A DNA stretch of 46,597 bases from Clostridia bacterium (GTDB taxonomy: Bacteria; Bacillota; Clostridia; Oscillospirales; Butyricicoccaceae). The notes below the pieces were generated by a model, which saw only the letters and a program-made list of their open reading frames with translations, was not told the DNA's origin and did not search any database. Every line of letters starts with the position of its first letter. Within the stretch, counting starts at the first letter, position 1. Below are positions 1-7,871 of this stretch, in pieces. Both the position numbers and the translations under genes were made by a program. The stretch lies in NCBI GenBank assembly GCA_017559995.1, contig JAFYPP010000049.1:1-46597 (forward strand). The letters run 5' to 3'.

Positions 1-120
1 CTGGGAGGGCGCCGCAGGCTCCAGCGGCTGCCGCTCGGGCACAGCGGGCGCGCTGCCGCATCCCGTCAGCAAACACAGGGCCAACAGCCCCGCAAAACAC
101 ATCTTCCAACATTTTTTCAC
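1..120 (-). CDS. Lipoprotein, N-terminal part only (runs off the left edge)
   Basis: Reading leftward from a GTG at 118-120, the frame stays open to base 1 (40 codons). It begins with a lysine-containing n-region, then a hydrophobic stretch and the lipobox L-T-G-C with Cys21, followed by a Pro/Ala-rich linker typical of the segment after the lipid anchor. This is the pattern of a type II signal peptide, so the mature protein should be lipid-anchored on the outer face of the membrane. A GAGGG ribosome binding site lies upstream. The functional domain is outside the window, so no function can be assigned. It is divergent from the racemase gene starting at 200. Confidence 0.75.
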   Translation of the reverse strand, partial: MKKCWKMCFAGLLALCLLTGCGSAPAVPERQPLEPAAPSQ

Positions 121-137
121 AGAGTTTCCCTCTTTTC

Positions 138-166
138 TTGCATCTCTATCCATACTTTGCTATACT
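138..166 (+). promoter_or_regulatory. Sigma-A promoter of the racemase gene
   Basis: TTGCAT (138-143), a 17-bp spacer and TATACT (161-166) lie upstream of the start at 200. A dyad, CTTTGC (155-160) and GCAAAG (170-175), brackets the -10 element and could be an operator; this last point is inference. Confidence 0.6.
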
Positions 167-199
167 AAAGCAAAGCAGTTTTCAACTTCAGGTGATACT

Positions 200-988
200 A
201 TGGAACTTTCCTATATTCTGGCCGACCCCAGCGGCAACACCACCGCCTTCGTCCTCACCCCGGTGGCCCGGGAGGACTACGGCCCGGTGGCCCGCCGGAT
301 AATGGCGGCGCTGGACGCCGAGCAGGTGGCCTTCGTCCACCACGGCCGCATGGACATGATGGGCGGCGAGTTTTGCGGCAACGCCAGCCGCAGTTTTGCC
401 CTGTGGCAGCAGCTGCACGAGGGCGACGGCCGCTGTCTGCGCCCCTTTACGGGGGAACAAACCGCCGCCGTTCACGTCTCCGGCGCTCCCCAACCGCTGG
501 AAGTCACCCTCCGGGGTGACGGCCGCACCCTCTGGGCGGCCATCTCCATGCCTCTGCCCAGACGGGTCACCCCCCTCACCGACCCGCAGCTGGGCCCGGT
601 GACGCTGGTGGAATACCCCGGCATCAGCCATCTGGTGCTGGAAGGCCGTGCCCCGCTGGACACCGACCTTGCCCACGCCCGGGCGCTGCTGGCCCGGCTG
701 GAGGCCGAGGACTGCTGTTTCGGCCTGCTGTACGCCGAGGGCAATACCCTCCGGCCCCTGGTCTATGTCCGGGACACCGACACCCTCATCTGGGAAAACT
801 CCTGTGCCTCGGGCACCTGTGCTGTGGCCGCCGCCCGTGCCGTGGCGGCAAACGCCCCCCTCACTTTGGAACTTTTCCAGCCCGGCGGCAGTCTTACTGC
901 CAAAGCGGAACTGCGCGGCGGCGCCCTCACCGCCCTTGTTCTGGACGGCCCGGTGACCTTCCCCCGTTCGGGCACGCTCACCCTGTGA
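200..988 (+). CDS. CntK/DapF-fold amino acid racemase (histidine racemase-like)
   Basis: 262 residues. Two cofactor-independent epimerase half-sites are visible: GGEFCGNA with Cys59 and WENSCASGT with Cys202, the pair expected to act as the two acid/base thiols of the DapF fold. The surrounding motifs (DPSGN at 9-13, PLVYV before the second Cys, FQPGG at 226-230) resemble the staphylococcal histidine racemase CntK, as I remember it, more than true diaminopimelate epimerase, which carries ERGVGET and ACGTGA motifs. The substrate is therefore more likely a free amino acid such as histidine than LL-DAP. No CntL- or CntM-like metallophore enzyme lies next to it. The next gene begins 13 bases downstream and may be cotranscribed. 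Confidence 0.75.
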   Translation: MELSYILADPSGNTTAFVLTPVAREDYGPVARRIMAALDAEQVAFVHHGRMDMMGGEFCGNASRSFALWQQLHEGDGRCLRPFTGEQTAAVHVSGAPQPLEVTLRGDGRTLWAAISMPLPRRVTPLTDPQLGPVTLVEYPGISHLVLEGRAPLDTDLAHARALLARLEAEDCCFGLLYAEGNTLRPLVYVRDTDTLIWENSCASGTCAVAAARAVAANAPLTLELFQPGGSLTAKAELRGGALTALVLDGPVTFPRSGTLTL

Positions 989-1001
989 AAGGAGCATGAC
1001 T

Positions 1002-1472
1002 ATGAAACTACTGTTCAAGCAGCGTTATTTCTCCTGGTTCGACAGCTACGACATCTATGACGAAGCCGGCAGCACCCTGTTCACCGTGGAAGGCCAGCTG
1101 GCCTGGGGCCACACCCTCCACATCAACGACGCCGGCGGCACCCACATCGGCACCGTCAAGCAGCGGCTGTTCACCTTCCTGCCCAAGTTTGACCTGTTCG
1201 AGGGCGACACCCTCCTGGGCACCATCACCAAGGACTTCACCCTGTTCAAACCCACCTTCCAGGTGGACTTCAACAACTGGCAGGTGCAGGGCGAGTTTTG
1301 GGAATGGGACTATGACATCCTGGACAAGTTCGGCGACCGGGTGGCCACCATCTCCAAGGAGCTGTTCAACTGGACGGACACCTATGTCATCGACGTAAAC
1401 GACCCGGCCGACGCCCTGTACGCCTTGATGGTGGTTCTGGCCATCGACGCGGAAAAATGCTCCCGCGACTGA
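1002..1472 (+). CDS. LURP-one-related / Tubby-C-like protein
   Basis: About 156 residues made of alternating short beta strands with repeated F-D-x-Y, V-x-G and ATISK motifs, the look of the LURP-one/scramblase-like (DUF567) beta-barrel family. The biochemical role in bacteria is unknown. I place the start at the ATG at 1002 because AAAGGAG (988-994) then has a 7-base spacing; the ATG at 996 would leave only one base. It follows the racemase gene closely and is convergent with the TtcA-like gene, whose stop lies 3 bases beyond its own. Confidence 0.75.
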   Translation: MKLLFKQRYFSWFDSYDIYDEAGSTLFTVEGQLAWGHTLHINDAGGTHIGTVKQRLFTFLPKFDLFEGDTLLGTITKDFTLFKPTFQVDFNNWQVQGEFWEWDYDILDKFGDRVATISKELFNWTDTYVIDVNDPADALYALMVVLAIDAEKCSRD

Positions 1473-1475
1473 CCC

Positions 1476-2357
1476 TTATTCCACCGGCGGCTCTTCGGAG
1501 CCGCCTTTTTTGCTGTCGTATTCCTCCAAAAAGCTGTGCTCCGCGCCGTCCCGTTTCCATCCCAGCAGGGTGTCCATGTTCACCGAGTGGATGGCGGCGA
1601 AAATATGCTTCTCCACGTCGGGATTGGTCTTGCGCAGCTCTTTCAGCAGCGCCTTGGTCTCCTTGCGCTTGGACAGGCTCTCCCGCCCCTCGGTCTCGGC
1701 CTTTTCGGTGAACCGGCAGGCGCACTGCAAAAACCGCAGCTCGTGGTACTTCGCCCAGGCGATGATGTCCTCTTCGTGCACCCGGTACATGGGGCGGATC
1801 AGTTCCATGCCGGGATAATTCCGGCTGTGCAGCTTGGGCATCATGGCCTGGATCTGCGCCCCGTACAAAAGGCCCATCAGGGTGGTCTCCACCACGTCGC
1901 TGAAGTGGTGGCCCAAAGCGATCTTGTTGCAGCCCAATTCCTGGGCATACTTGTATAAATACCCCCGGCGCATACGGGCGCACAGGTAGCAGGGATTTTT
2001 CTCCACACCGGACACGAACCGGAAGATGTCGGTGTCCCGCACCGTCACCTCCAGCCCCAGCAGGGCGGCGTTGTCCATGATCCGCTGACGGTTTTCCGGA
2101 GTGTAGCCGGGGTCCATCACCAGAAACTTCACCTCGAAGGGGAAGTCCGACCGCCGCTGCAGCATCTGCATCAGCTTGGCCAGCAGCATGGAGTCCTTGC
2201 CTCCCGAAACGCACACGCACACCCGGTCACCCGGCTGGATGAGCCGGTATTCCTTGATGCCGGCGATGAACGGCCCCCAGAGGGTGTCCCGGTACTTTTT
2301 CTGGATGCCGCGCTCCACCTGCTGGGCAGGGGTCAGCCGGCTGAGATCTCTTGCCAT
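1476..2357 (-). CDS. ttcA: TtcA-family tRNA 2-thiolation protein (PP-loop ATPase)
   Basis: 293 residues. The PP-loop SGGKDS is at 51-56, followed by CYLC (Cys123, Cys126), the GHH segment near 149-151 and a later Cys pair (212, 214). PP-loop plus CxxC plus a third cysteine is the arrangement of TtcA, which adenylates C32 of certain tRNAs and inserts sulfur using an Fe-S cluster. TtcA homologues in Bacillota often act on unproven positions, so the exact tRNA target is inferred. It sits 10 bases downstream of the kinase gene and should be in the same transcript. Confidence 0.8.
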   Translation of the reverse strand: MARDLSRLTPAQQVERGIQKKYRDTLWGPFIAGIKEYRLIQPGDRVCVCVSGGKDSMLLAKLMQMLQRRSDFPFEVKFLVMDPGYTPENRQRIMDNAALLGLEVTVRDTDIFRFVSGVEKNPCYLCARMRRGYLYKYAQELGCNKIALGHHFSDVVETTLMGLLYGAQIQAMMPKLHSRNYPGMELIRPMYRVHEEDIIAWAKYHELRFLQCACRFTEKAETEGRESLSKRKETKALLKELRKTNPDVEKHIFAAIHSVNMDTLLGWKRDGAEHSFLEEYDSKKGGSEEPPVE

Positions 2358-2367
2358 AGGCCCCTCC

Positions 2368-2931
2368 TCACAGAATGATATGGCAGCAGTCCTTCACGGC
2401 GCAGTCCCGGAAATAGGCCTGCTCCAACGGGATCCACTCGTTTACGAACCGCTGCAGCATCCGTTCGCCGTTGCGGCGCAGGATGCGTGCCTTCTGGGTC
2501 TCGCCGTCCACCTCCACCAGCACCCGCAGGTCAAAAAAGTCCCGCAGCCGGGGATGCAGGCTGTAGGCCCCCTCCACCACGATCACATCCCGGACGTCCT
2601 GCCGTGCGGTGCTTCCCACCGCCATCACCGAGCAGTCAAATACGCCGTACTCCGCCGCCTCCCCTTTGGAAAGGGGCAGCAGCACCTGCTCCAGCACACG
2701 CTCCCAGTGGACGTTTCCGCCCGGCTGGGCAAACCGCTCCGCCGTCCGCAGGTCAGGCGGCAGGAAAAAGTCGTCCATGTGGACCAGCCCGGCGTCCAGC
2801 GCCTGTGCCAGCGCCTGACCGAGGGTGGATTTTCCGCTGGCGCTTCCGCCGTCGATGGCCACCAAAAAGGGCCGTTTGTCCCCTTTGCGTGCCTCGATCC
2901 CGGCCAGCAGGGTCTGTAATCTTCCGTCCAT
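2368..2931 (-). CDS. Uridine kinase-like P-loop kinase
   Basis: 187 residues. A Walker A motif GGSASGKST occupies 28-36, followed by an HMDDFF segment that in the uridine kinase/phosphoribulokinase family holds the catalytic Asp, and a VVVEGAYS strand resembling the base of Walker B. The protein is slightly shorter than typical Udk. The start is the ATG at 2929-2931 (MDGRLQ), giving the family-like N-terminus. Small kinases of this type phosphorylate nucleosides or other small hydroxyl substrates; the substrate is not readable here. It is the first gene of a two-gene unit with the TtcA-like gene. Confidence 0.75.
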   Translation of the reverse strand: MDGRLQTLLAGIEARKGDKRPFLVAIDGGSASGKSTLGQALAQALDAGLVHMDDFFLPPDLRTAERFAQPGGNVHWERVLEQVLLPLSKGEAAEYGVFDCSVMAVGSTARQDVRDVIVVEGAYSLHPRLRDFFDLRVLVEVDGETQKARILRRNGERMLQRFVNEWIPLEQAYFRDCAVKDCCHIIL

Positions 2932-2958
2932 GGGCGCACCGCCTTTCTTAACTAAAGT

Positions 2959-2987
2959 ATTATACCATACCCCGGCGCAAACGGCAA
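2959..2987 (-). promoter_or_regulatory. Promoter of the kinase-ttcA operon
   Basis: On the minus strand TTGCCG (2982-2987), a 17-bp spacer and TATAAT (2959-2964) preceded by an extended TGG element. It sits about 28 bases before the kinase start. Confidence 0.65.
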
Positions 2988-3000
2988 CTGCCTCCGCCCT

Positions 3001-3450
3001 CATCCCGGCACCCGCTTTGTCATCCCGAGCCCGGCCAGCGGGAGCACCGCACTTGGTCTACTGAGCAGACAGGGGTAAGGCTGCACCCGCAGGTGCGTTT
3101 CGAGGCCAACCGCCACAGGCGGCTCTTGGGCCGAGATGGGCTTCCTGCCCTTACGGGGTAGGCCCCCGGCGCGCTTTGGTGACTTTCGCGCGGTCGAAAG
3201 TCACGCGGGGTCCGGGGAGGCATCCCCCGCTCCCCCGCCCGTGCCCGCAGGCACGGAACCCTCCGTCATCCCGGCACCCGCTTTGTCATCCCGGGCGCAG
3301 CCGAGGGATCCCAATCGCAGTCACTTCTGCGGAAGTGACATTGCACCTGCGGTGCGTGCGATTTGACGGGCGAACCAGTTCTCCCGTAAACCCTCTCCGG
3401 CCTCCCGGCGGGGACGGAAGTTCTCTGTCATCCCGAGCCTGCCGAGGGAT
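3001..3450. repeat. Repeat-rich spacer with GTCATCCCGAG-type intergenic elements
   Basis: This gene-free stretch (2990-3500) holds a 27-bp direct repeat at 3001-3027 and 3267-3293, and three copies of a GTCATCCCGAG...GAGGGATCT-like element at about 3019, 3285 and 3426. Perfect inverted repeats are GTGACTTTCG/CGAAAGTCAC (3179-3188 and 3195-3204), GTCACTTC/GAAGTGAC (3320-3327 and 3332-3339), and smaller GCACC/GGTGC pairs near 3083 and 3343. No credible gene is seen. It looks like a patchwork of dispersed intergenic repeats. Confidence 0.7.
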
Positions 3451-3500
3451 CTCACGGCATTTCTTCCAAAATCTTCATAGTTTTTTAAGATTTCAAACCC

Positions 3501-3529
3501 TTTCCCCCTGTGCCCCTTTCCTGTATAAT
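3501..3529 (+). promoter_or_regulatory. Probable promoter of the glycosidase gene
   Basis: A perfect TATAAT at 3524-3529 lies 42 bases before the start at 3572. The -35 position (3501-3506, TTTCCC) is poor, so strength is uncertain. Confidence 0.45.
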
Positions 3530-3571
3530 AGTCCCATCAGAAGTCTATCCGCCCCCGCGAAAGGAGAACCC

Positions 3572-6484
3572 ATGAAAAAACTGTCCACCCGGGCCATCGC
3601 CTGGATCCTGCTGATCCTGCTGGCTCTGTCCTGCGTCATTCCGGCCTTCGCCGCCGATGAGGACGCCCGCACCGTGCAGACCGTCCTTGGCGACGGCCTC
3701 ACCCTCACCCGGCTGAACAGCTATCTGGGCGGCGTCCGCCGCCAGCAGTTCACCCTGGACTACGAACCCGGCGGCACGGTGCAGCCGCTGGTGCTGTACG
3801 GCGACACCCTCTACGGAAAATCCACCGTCACCCAGGTGGTGGAGTATGCCCGCGGCCAGGGCTACCATGTGCTGGCCGCCGTCAACTCCGACTTTTTCTT
3901 CACCGGCTCGGGCATCCCCACCGGCATGACCGTTCAGGACGGCGTGCTGGTGACCTCCGACGGCAGCTGGAACGCCGTTGGCTTCTTTGAGGATGGCACC
4001 GCCATGGCCGGCACCCCCGGACTGAAGCTCACCCTGGTCACCGAGGACGGGACCGAATACCCCATCTACGCCCTCAACAACGTGCGCACCAAGGAGGGTC
4101 TGTACCTCTACACCACCGATTTTGACACCGCCACCCGTACCACCGCCGCCGGCACCGAGGCCGTTCTGGACATCATCGGCCGCCGGGAGGAACTGCGCAT
4201 CGGCAGTTCTGTGGAGGCCACCGTCCGCTCGGTATCCCAGACCAAAAACACCCCCGTGGAGGAAGGCACGCTGGTGCTGTCCCTCACCGCCGACAACAAG
4301 GCCGGCCTTGACCTGCTCACCATGCTGGAAGAGGGGCAGGAGGTCACCGTCTGCGCCGAGACTGCCGATGACCGTTGGGAGGACGTGGTATGGGCCACCG
4401 GCGGCGGCAATATGCTGGTCCGGGACGGCGAGCTCACCGCAGACGCCAACGTCACCGGCCGGGAGCCCCGCACCCTGCTGGGCATCCGTGAGGACGGCTC
4501 CTGCGCCGTCATCCAGTGCGACGGACGGCAGACCGGCCTCAGTTCCGGCCTCACCCTCACCGAGGGCGCCCGCCTGCTGCTGGATATGGATTGCGTGGAT
4601 GTGATCAATCTGGACGGCGGCGGCTCTTCGGTGACCGCCGTGGCCTATCCCGGTCTGGAGCCGGAGGTGCTGTCCTCCCCCTCCGACGGCGCCCCCCGTG
4701 CCGGCGCCACCTATCTGCTGTTCGTAGCCACCGGTGACGACGGCGGCCGCAGCTACGGTTCGGTGGTCTACCCCCGTTCCGCCACCGTGCTCACCGGCGC
4801 GGTGCTGCCCGTCAGCGCCGTCAGCTACAACCGGGACTATCTTGGTTTCCTCGATGTCACCGACCGGCTGGAAAGCACCGACGGCTGGGTGGAGGACGGT
4901 CTGTTCTACGCCCCCGACTATGCCGCCGACTGCCTGCTGGAGACCGATGACAGCCGCTGCCAGTCCGCCGTCATCACCGTCACCGACCGCATCGCCTCGC
5001 TGAACCTGGGCCAAAAGGGCAAGGCCCTGTCCGCCCTCACCCTGGACCGGGGACAGACCGCCCAGCTGGAGGTGCTGGCCTCCGACGGCCTGCGTCCCAT
5101 CCTCTGCACTCCCGATCAGTTCACCTTCTCGGTGAGCGGCAGCATCGGCACCGTGGATGAAGCCGGCCTGTTCACCGCCGGCAGCAAGGTGGGCGAAGGC
5201 GCCGTCACCGTTTCCTGGGGCGACACCTCCTGCACCCTGCCCGTCACCGTGGCCGGCAAGCCCTCCGTCCTGCTGGAGGGCTTTGAAAACGGCACCGATT
5301 GCGGCACCTTTGGCTCCGCCCAGTCCTCCGCAAGCATCACCACCGACCTCACCCAGGTGGCCTACGGCAGAGCTGCCCTGTCCCTCACCTACGGCGGCGG
5401 CGCCGGGGACATGGCCGAGTATCTGTTCACCGACCCCGTGGCCCTGTCCGGCCCCTCTCACCTGACCGTCACCGCCAAAGGCAGCGGCAATTGGAGCTGG
5501 CTGTTCCGGCTGGAGGACGGCTCGGTGACCGCCCTGCCCATGGCGCTGTCCGGCAGCGGCTGGCAGGTCACCGCCGCTGCGCTGCCCCAGAATGCCCAGA
5601 GCCTGCTGGGCTTCACCTGTGAAGGCGCCGGCAGCCATACCCTGCTGCTGGACCGGATCACCGGCCACTTCGGCGGTGTCACCGCCGACCGGACGCCTCC
5701 CGTCATCGACCTGACCCTCACCGAAGCGGGCGGTCTTTCCGCCGCCATCACCGACAGCGGCGAGACCCCCGTCGCCAAGGCGGACATCACCCTGCTGGTG
5801 GACGGCACCGACACCGCCTTCACCTTCTCCGGCGGCAGGCTCACCGCCTCCCTGCCCGATGACGGCGCCCTTCACCGGGTGACCCTTACCGTCCGGGACA
5901 ACGCCGGCAATCTGGCCCGTGCCAGCCTGGATGTGGGCGCCCTGACCCCCTCCTTCGCCGACATGAACGGCCACTGGGCCGCCTCCCACGCCGAATATCT
6001 GCTGCAAAAGGGCGTGTTCTCCCCCTCGGCTGCCTTCAACCCCGGCACCAAGGTGTCCAACGAGATGGCCGCCACCATGCTGTCCCGCTATCTGGGCGTG
6101 GACACCGCCCTGTACGAGGACGTGGTCCTGCCCTATACCGATGTCCGGAAAATCGCTTCTTGGGCGCTGCCCCATGTAAAGGCCATGTACGCACTGGGCG
6201 TGATGAAGGGCAGCACCGACTCCGCCGGCCGTTCGGTACTGCGGCCCCAGGACAGCTGCACCCGCGCCCAGATCATGACCGTTCTGGGCCGCACCCTGGA
6301 CCGCGGCTATGTGTACGAAGCCTGTGACTTCACCGACAGCGGAAAGATCCCTGCCTGGGCCCGTGACCACATCGACCTGCTGTCCGGGTTGGGCATTGTC
6401 ACCGGCGGTGCCGACGGAAAGGTCAACCCGCTGGGCACCATCACCCGTGCCGAGTTCGCCGCCCTCCTCTATCGCCTGTATTGA
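3572..6484 (+). CDS. Secreted phosphodiester glycosidase (NAGPA domain) with C-terminal SLH repeats
   Basis: 970 residues. A Sec signal peptide spans about 1-27 with an AFA cleavage context. Residues about 60-400 resemble the phosphodiester glycosidase (NAGPA) domain, including NSDFF at 105-109 and a late LDGGGSS motif. The middle carries beta-rich Ig/BIG2-like and jelly-roll-like segments. The last 175 residues, starting near 793, contain three S-layer homology repeats (F-x-D-x-x-x-H-W, followed by GV/GI segments), so the enzyme is probably tethered to the cell-wall surface. NAGPA-family enzymes cut sugar-1-phosphodiester bonds; a wall or host glycan substrate is inference. AAAGGAG (3560-3566) fixes the start. 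Confidence 0.85.
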   Translation: MKKLSTRAIAWILLILLALSCVIPAFAADEDARTVQTVLGDGLTLTRLNSYLGGVRRQQFTLDYEPGGTVQPLVLYGDTLYGKSTVTQVVEYARGQGYHVLAAVNSDFFFTGSGIPTGMTVQDGVLVTSDGSWNAVGFFEDGTAMAGTPGLKLTLVTEDGTEYPIYALNNVRTKEGLYLYTTDFDTATRTTAAGTEAVLDIIGRREELRIGSSVEATVRSVSQTKNTPVEEGTLVLSLTADNKAGLDLLTMLEEGQEVTVCAETADDRWEDVVWATGGGNMLVRDGELTADANVTGREPRTLLGIREDGSCAVIQCDGRQTGLSSGLTLTEGARLLLDMDCVDVINLDGGGSSVTAVAYPGLEPEVLSSPSDGAPRAGATYLLFVATGDDGGRSYGSVVYPRSATVLTGAVLPVSAVSYNRDYLGFLDVTDRLESTDGWVEDGLFYAPDYAADCLLETDDSRCQSAVITVTDRIASLNLGQKGKALSALTLDRGQTAQLEVLASDGLRPILCTPDQFTFSVSGSIGTVDEAGLFTAGSKVGEGAVTVSWGDTSCTLPVTVAGKPSVLLEGFENGTDCGTFGSAQSSASITTDLTQVAYGRAALSLTYGGGAGDMAEYLFTDPVALSGPSHLTVTAKGSGNWSWLFRLEDGSVTALPMALSGSGWQVTAAALPQNAQSLLGFTCEGAGSHTLLLDRITGHFGGVTADRTPPVIDLTLTEAGGLSAAITDSGETPVAKADITLLVDGTDTAFTFSGGRLTASLPDDGALHRVTLTVRDNAGNLARASLDVGALTPSFADMNGHWAASHAEYLLQKGVFSPSAAFNPGTKVSNEMAATMLSRYLGVDTALYEDVVLPYTDVRKIASWALPHVKAMYALGVMKGSTDSAGRSVLRPQDSCTRAQIMTVLGRTLDRGYVYEACDFTDSGKIPAWARDHIDLLSGLGIVTGGADGKVNPLGTITRAEFAALLYRLY

Positions 6485-6496
6485 GTTTGCCCGTTG

Positions 6497-6551
6497 AAAA
6501 AAGCCGGGCGGCGGCGGCGCCCCCAGCGCCCGCTGTCCGTCCCGGTTTTTT
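6497..6551 (+). terminator. Terminator after the glycosidase gene
   Basis: AAAAAAGCCGGG and CCCGGTTTTTT can pair across a GC-rich loop, 13 bases after the stop codon. Confidence 0.5.
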
Positions 6552-6574
6552 GTTTCTGCAAATGCGGTTTTTGA

Positions 6575-6721
6575 ATTTGAAGTTGTCGCTGCAGCTGCTG
6601 TTGGAGATGCAGCTGCAGCTGACGGTGGAGTTGTAGTTGTAGTTGGCATGTTTTGCATCGGTTTGCATTGCAAAAGTATGCACATGCATGCACATGCATG
6701 CTCCCGTATGCTCCCGTATGC
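6575..6721. repeat. Simple-sequence spacer with tandem repeats and an alternating purine-pyrimidine tract
   Basis: The spacer contains GCAGCTGC-type repeats, tandem GTTGTA units (about 6629-6645), two ATGCACATGC units, and two TCCCGTATGC units (about 6701-6720). Bases 6676-6701 alternate purine and pyrimidine without a break for 26 positions. Nothing here looks like a gene; the open frames across it encode low-complexity Gln/His- or Ser/Asn-rich strings. Confidence 0.6.
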
Positions 6722-6730
6722 GCTCGCATC

Positions 6731-6758
6731 AAAAAAGCACCCCATTCGGGGTGCTTTT
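6731..6758. terminator. Bidirectional terminator, GCACCCC family (copy 1)
   Basis: AAAAAAGCACCCC, loop attc, GGGGTGCTTTT. It lies between the rightward glycosidase gene and the leftward small-protein gene. Near-identical stems recur at 12094, 37268 and 42436. Confidence 0.85.
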
Positions 6759-6762
6759 CTCT

Positions 6763-6918
6763 TTACTTCTTGTCCCGGCCCAAAAAGCCGAAGATGAACA
6801 CGCACAGGGCCACGCCCAGCAGGAAGAACACATCCTGCCCGGTGGCGTTACGCACCACGGTGCCCAGCAGCAGCGCCGCTACCGAAAACAGCAGACGGGA
6901 GGTCTTGGTCAGCTTCAC
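6763..6918 (-). CDS. 51-residue two-span membrane peptide
   Basis: A GTG start at 6916-6918 overlaps the stop of the nitroreductase gene as GTGA, giving a 4-base overlap and probable translational coupling. The product is 51 residues, with a basic N-terminus, two hydrophobic segments (about 8-22 and 30-45) around an R-N-A-T-G-Q-D turn, and a charged G-R-D-K-K end. This is a plausible small inner-membrane hairpin protein. I do not recognise a family. It is the last gene of the leftward operon and ends 5 bases before the shared terminator. Confidence 0.6.
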   Translation of the reverse strand: MKLTKTSRLLFSVAALLLGTVVRNATGQDVFFLLGVALCVFIFGFLGRDKK

Positions 6919-7427
6919 AGCCGCACCACCGTTTCCTCCAGAGGCTTGCGGTCGTCGTGCATGGCAGAGGGATGGCTGCTCTCGGCAGGATAGCCCATGG
7001 GCAGCAGGGCATAGATCTCCTCGTTCTCGGGGATGTTGAAGGTCTGCTTGGTCAGCGCGGTGTCAAACCAGCACACCCAGCAGGTGCCCAGACCCAGTTC
7101 CTGTGCCTCCAGCATCATCTGGGTGGTGACGATGGAGCAATCCATCTCGGCGGAGGAGCGGTCATTGAAGGGGTTCACCCAGGCCTGATCGGTACAGCCG
7201 CACACCATCAGCACCACGGGGGCGTTGAAGGCGCAGCGGGTGATGCCGCGGATCTTTTCGATGGCCTCGGCGCTCTCCAGCACATAGATCTTCTGGGGCT
7301 GCTGATTTTTGGCGGTGGGGGCACAGGCACCGGCGGCCAGCACCTTCTGCAGCTTTTCCTCTTCCACAGGCTTGTCGGCAAACTTACGCACCGAATACCG
7401 GGCCTTTGCCAGTTCTAACAGTTCCAT
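6915..7427 (-). CDS. Nitroreductase-family FMN oxidoreductase
   Basis: 170 residues. The N-terminal R-Y-S-V-R-K-F motif and the A-P-T-A-K-N-Q-Q-P segment are the FMN-phosphate-binding signatures of small nitroreductases, and the C-terminal G-Y-P-A-E motif is also typical. Such enzymes reduce nitroaromatics, quinones or flavins with NAD(P)H as homodimers in the cytoplasm. The length is at the short end of the family. The gene is 15 bases downstream of ruvX in the operon; substrate unknown. Confidence 0.85.
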   Translation of the reverse strand: MELLELAKARYSVRKFADKPVEEEKLQKVLAAGACAPTAKNQQPQKIYVLESAEAIEKIRGITRCAFNAPVVLMVCGCTDQAWVNPFNDRSSAEMDCSIVTTQMMLEAQELGLGTCWVCWFDTALTKQTFNIPENEEIYALLPMGYPAESSHPSAMHDDRKPLEETVVRL

Positions 7428-7442
7428 ATTCGTCGCTCCTTT

Positions 7443-7868
7443 TCAGCGGTTTTTTTGCATATTGTAAAAATCCAGATAGCTCTGCAGGATCACCTGGGCG
7501 GCCACGGCGTCCACCCGTGCCCGCTGCTTGTCCCGCTTTTTTCCGGCGTCGGACAGGATGCGGTTGGCGGTGACACTGCTGCCCCGCTCGTCCCACAGCA
7601 CCACTTCCAGGCCGGTCTTTTCCTGCAGCTGGGCGGCAAACTCCCGGCACTCCAGCGCCTTGGGGCCTTCGGTGCCGTTCATGTTCAGGGCAAGGCCCAC
7701 CACGATGCGGCCGGGCTTTTCCGCCGCCACTTCCTTACAGATTGCCTCCAGCAGGCGTTCCCGGTTGTGTTCGGCGATGGTGATGCTTCTTCCCGCCAGA
7801 AAGCCGCTGAGATCGGACACGCACACGCCGGTGCGTGCCTTTCCCAGGTCGATACCCATGATCTTCAT
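7443..7868 (-). CDS. ruvX: RuvX/YqgF Holliday-junction-resolvase-like nuclease
   Basis: 141 residues, full length for the family. The N-terminal M-G-I-D-L-G-K-A-R-T-G motif carries the first acidic residue of the RNase H-like fold (Asp7), and V-D-A-V-A-A-Q-V-I-L near the C-terminus supplies the last. YqgF proteins act in pre-16S rRNA 5-prime processing and have been linked to Holliday junction cleavage. It starts 3 bases after the P-loop gene ends, so the two are cotranscribed. Confidence 0.9.
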   Translation of the reverse strand: MKIMGIDLGKARTGVCVSDLSGFLAGRSITIAEHNRERLLEAICKEVAAEKPGRIVVGLALNMNGTEGPKALECREFAAQLQEKTGLEVVLWDERGSSVTANRILSDAGKKRDKQRARVDAVAAQVILQSYLDFYNMQKNR

Positions 7869-7871
7869 GGC

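Noticed and set aside
3176..3571. Upstream extension of the glycosidase reading frame
   Set aside because: The extension runs through intergenic repeats; AAAGGAG and a signal peptide fix the start at 3572.
6469..6732. Minus-strand frame rich in Gln, Leu and His across the simple-sequence spacer
   Set aside because: It is a product of short tandem repeats, has no ribosome binding site, and crosses terminator sequences.
3545..6805. Very long open frame on the strand opposite the glycosidase gene
   Set aside because: It mirrors a real gene with a clear signal peptide and domains; its product is Gly/His/Gln-rich without motifs, as expected of antisense frames in high-GC DNA. The same applies to minus frames over 28566-31484, 31498-34029 and 39100-40467.
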